Below are positions 63,450-64,000 of a stretch of 64,000 nucleotides of DNA, in pieces. The DNA is taken from positions 517,501 to 581,500 of the forward strand of contig CP131057.1 of NCBI GenBank assembly GCA_030657355.1, in the 5' to 3' direction. Source of the DNA: Radicibacter daui. GTDB lineage: Bacteria; Pseudomonadota; Alphaproteobacteria; Radicibacterales; Radicibacteraceae. Each line of letters opens with the position of its first letter. The stretch's first letter is position 1. The position numbers and the translations under genes are program-made. The notes under the pieces were generated by a model. It saw nothing but the letters and a program-made list of their open reading frames with translations. It was not told where the DNA came from and did no database searches.

Positions 63450-64000
63450 ATGAAATTCGGAATCTACTATCCCTACTGGGAGCATGAATGGAGCGCGGAT
63501 TGCCTGAAATATGTGGAAAAGGCAGCCCGGCTCGGTTTTGACGTGCTGGAAATCGCGGCACACCACCTCAACAGCTACAGCGCCGCGCACATCGCCGAAA
63601 TTGCCCGCGCGGCCAGGGATAACGGCATCACGCTGACGTCGGGCGTCGGCCCTTCCCCTCAAAAAAACCTCTCCTCCGCTGACCCGGACATTCGCAAGGC
63701 AGGCCGGGCCTTTTTCGAGGAAACCCTGACCAACCTGGCAAAGCTGGACATCCGCATCATCGGGGGAGCGCTGCATTCCTACTGGCCGATCGACTATTCG
63801 CGACCGGTGGACAAACCCGGCGACCGGGCGCGCGGATTGGAGGGGATCGCCAGCCTCGCCGATTTCGCCGCAAATCTTGGGATCGACCTGTGCCTCGAAG
63901 TGCTGAACCGGTTTGAAAACCACGTCCTCAACACGGCCGAAGAAGGGGTTGCCTTTGTTCGTGAGACCGGCAAGCCGAACGTCAAGGTGATGCTGGACAC
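63450..64000 (+). CDS. D-psicose/D-tagatose 3-epimerase family (partial, cut by window end)
   Basis: The visible 183 residues form the first half of a TIM-barrel ketose 3-epimerase. MKFGIYYPYWEHEWSADCL, IGGALHSYWPIDYSRPVDK and LEVLNRFENHVLNTAEEG closely follow what I remember of the Agrobacterium D-psicose 3-epimerase, and the metal-binding Glu150 and Asp183 fall at the same positions. It interconverts D-psicose and D-fructose, or D-tagatose and D-sorbose, with a divalent metal. As the operon's enzyme it predicts use of a rare ketohexose. The C-terminal half, with the remaining catalytic Glu, lies outside the window. Confidence 0.93.
   Translation, partial: MKFGIYYPYWEHEWSADCLKYVEKAARLGFDVLEIAAHHLNSYSAAHIAEIARAARDNGITLTSGVGPSPQKNLSSADPDIRKAGRAFFEETLTNLAKLDIRIIGGALHSYWPIDYSRPVDKPGDRARGLEGIASLADFAANLGIDLCLEVLNRFENHVLNTAEEGVAFVRETGKPNVKVMLD

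Overview
The window is GC-rich, densely coded DNA whose gene families point to an alphaproteobacterium. It carries a D-psicose-type epimerase with a rhizobial-style sugar ABC operon, a small protein with the ESFPASDP signature common in this class, and a large exopolysaccharide cluster. I cannot name the genus. I saw no rRNA, tRNA, CRISPR array, insertion sequence or phage gene. The one clearly broken gene is a LacI-type remnant near 56.8 kb.

Positions 49-16950 are a surface-polysaccharide region. A minus-strand operon running leftwards from 14894 to 5863 encodes a UDP-xylose-synthase-like decarboxylase, a GT4 glycosyltransferase, a Wzy-like polymerase, a GT2-GT4 fusion, a methyltransferase, a polysaccharide deacetylase, another GT4 and a WecG/TagA/CpsF transferase. 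Most junctions overlap or are only a few bases apart. Facing it are an O-antigen-ligase-like gene and a GT4 on the plus strand. A flippase, an Ala-rich exported protein and a PPP phosphatase lie to the left, and a nucleotidyltransferase-like gene and a methyltransferase lie to the right. The priming transferase and the Wza/Wzc export genes are not in the window.

Positions 16996-33599 hold metabolic and regulatory genes: a MalY/PatB C-S lyase, an SDR-fold protein lacking YxxxK, an AraC regulator, an isochorismatase-fold hydrolase, a two-gene RND efflux operon with a strong terminator, an MFS transporter, and two adjacent paralogous giant regulators (winged helix plus STAND-type ATPase).

Positions 33610-45081 form a long minus-strand catabolic locus. 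It comprises a dipeptide/opine-type ABC importer, an amidohydrolase, a RidA-type deaminase, a SelA-like PLP enzyme, an IclR regulator, an arginase-fold ureohydrolase and an aldo/keto reductase. The combination suggests uptake and breakdown of an amide- or guanidine-containing amino-acid derivative. I consider it the best candidate for an undescribed pathway.

Positions 45266-56571 contain an HxlR/SDR pair with repeated operator-like sites, an M19 dipeptidase, a small stress-type protein, a BASS transporter and a TerC/YjbE-family membrane protein. They also contain a regulon that can be read from the DNA: a TetR regulator, a MAPEG protein, and an operon encoding a tandem beta-domain exported protein, a cytochrome b561-type subunit and a Tat-exported molybdopterin oxidoreductase. 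These share four copies of one palindrome. A LysR regulator and a divergent NmrA-like gene flank a perfect inverted repeat.

Positions 56700-64000 are a sugar operon under a LacI regulator with two CG-centred operators: binding protein, ABC ATPase, two permeases, a FrcK-like kinase and the start of a D-psicose/D-tagatose 3-epimerase cut by the window end. The likely route is uptake of a rare ketohexose such as D-psicose, epimerisation to fructose and phosphorylation.
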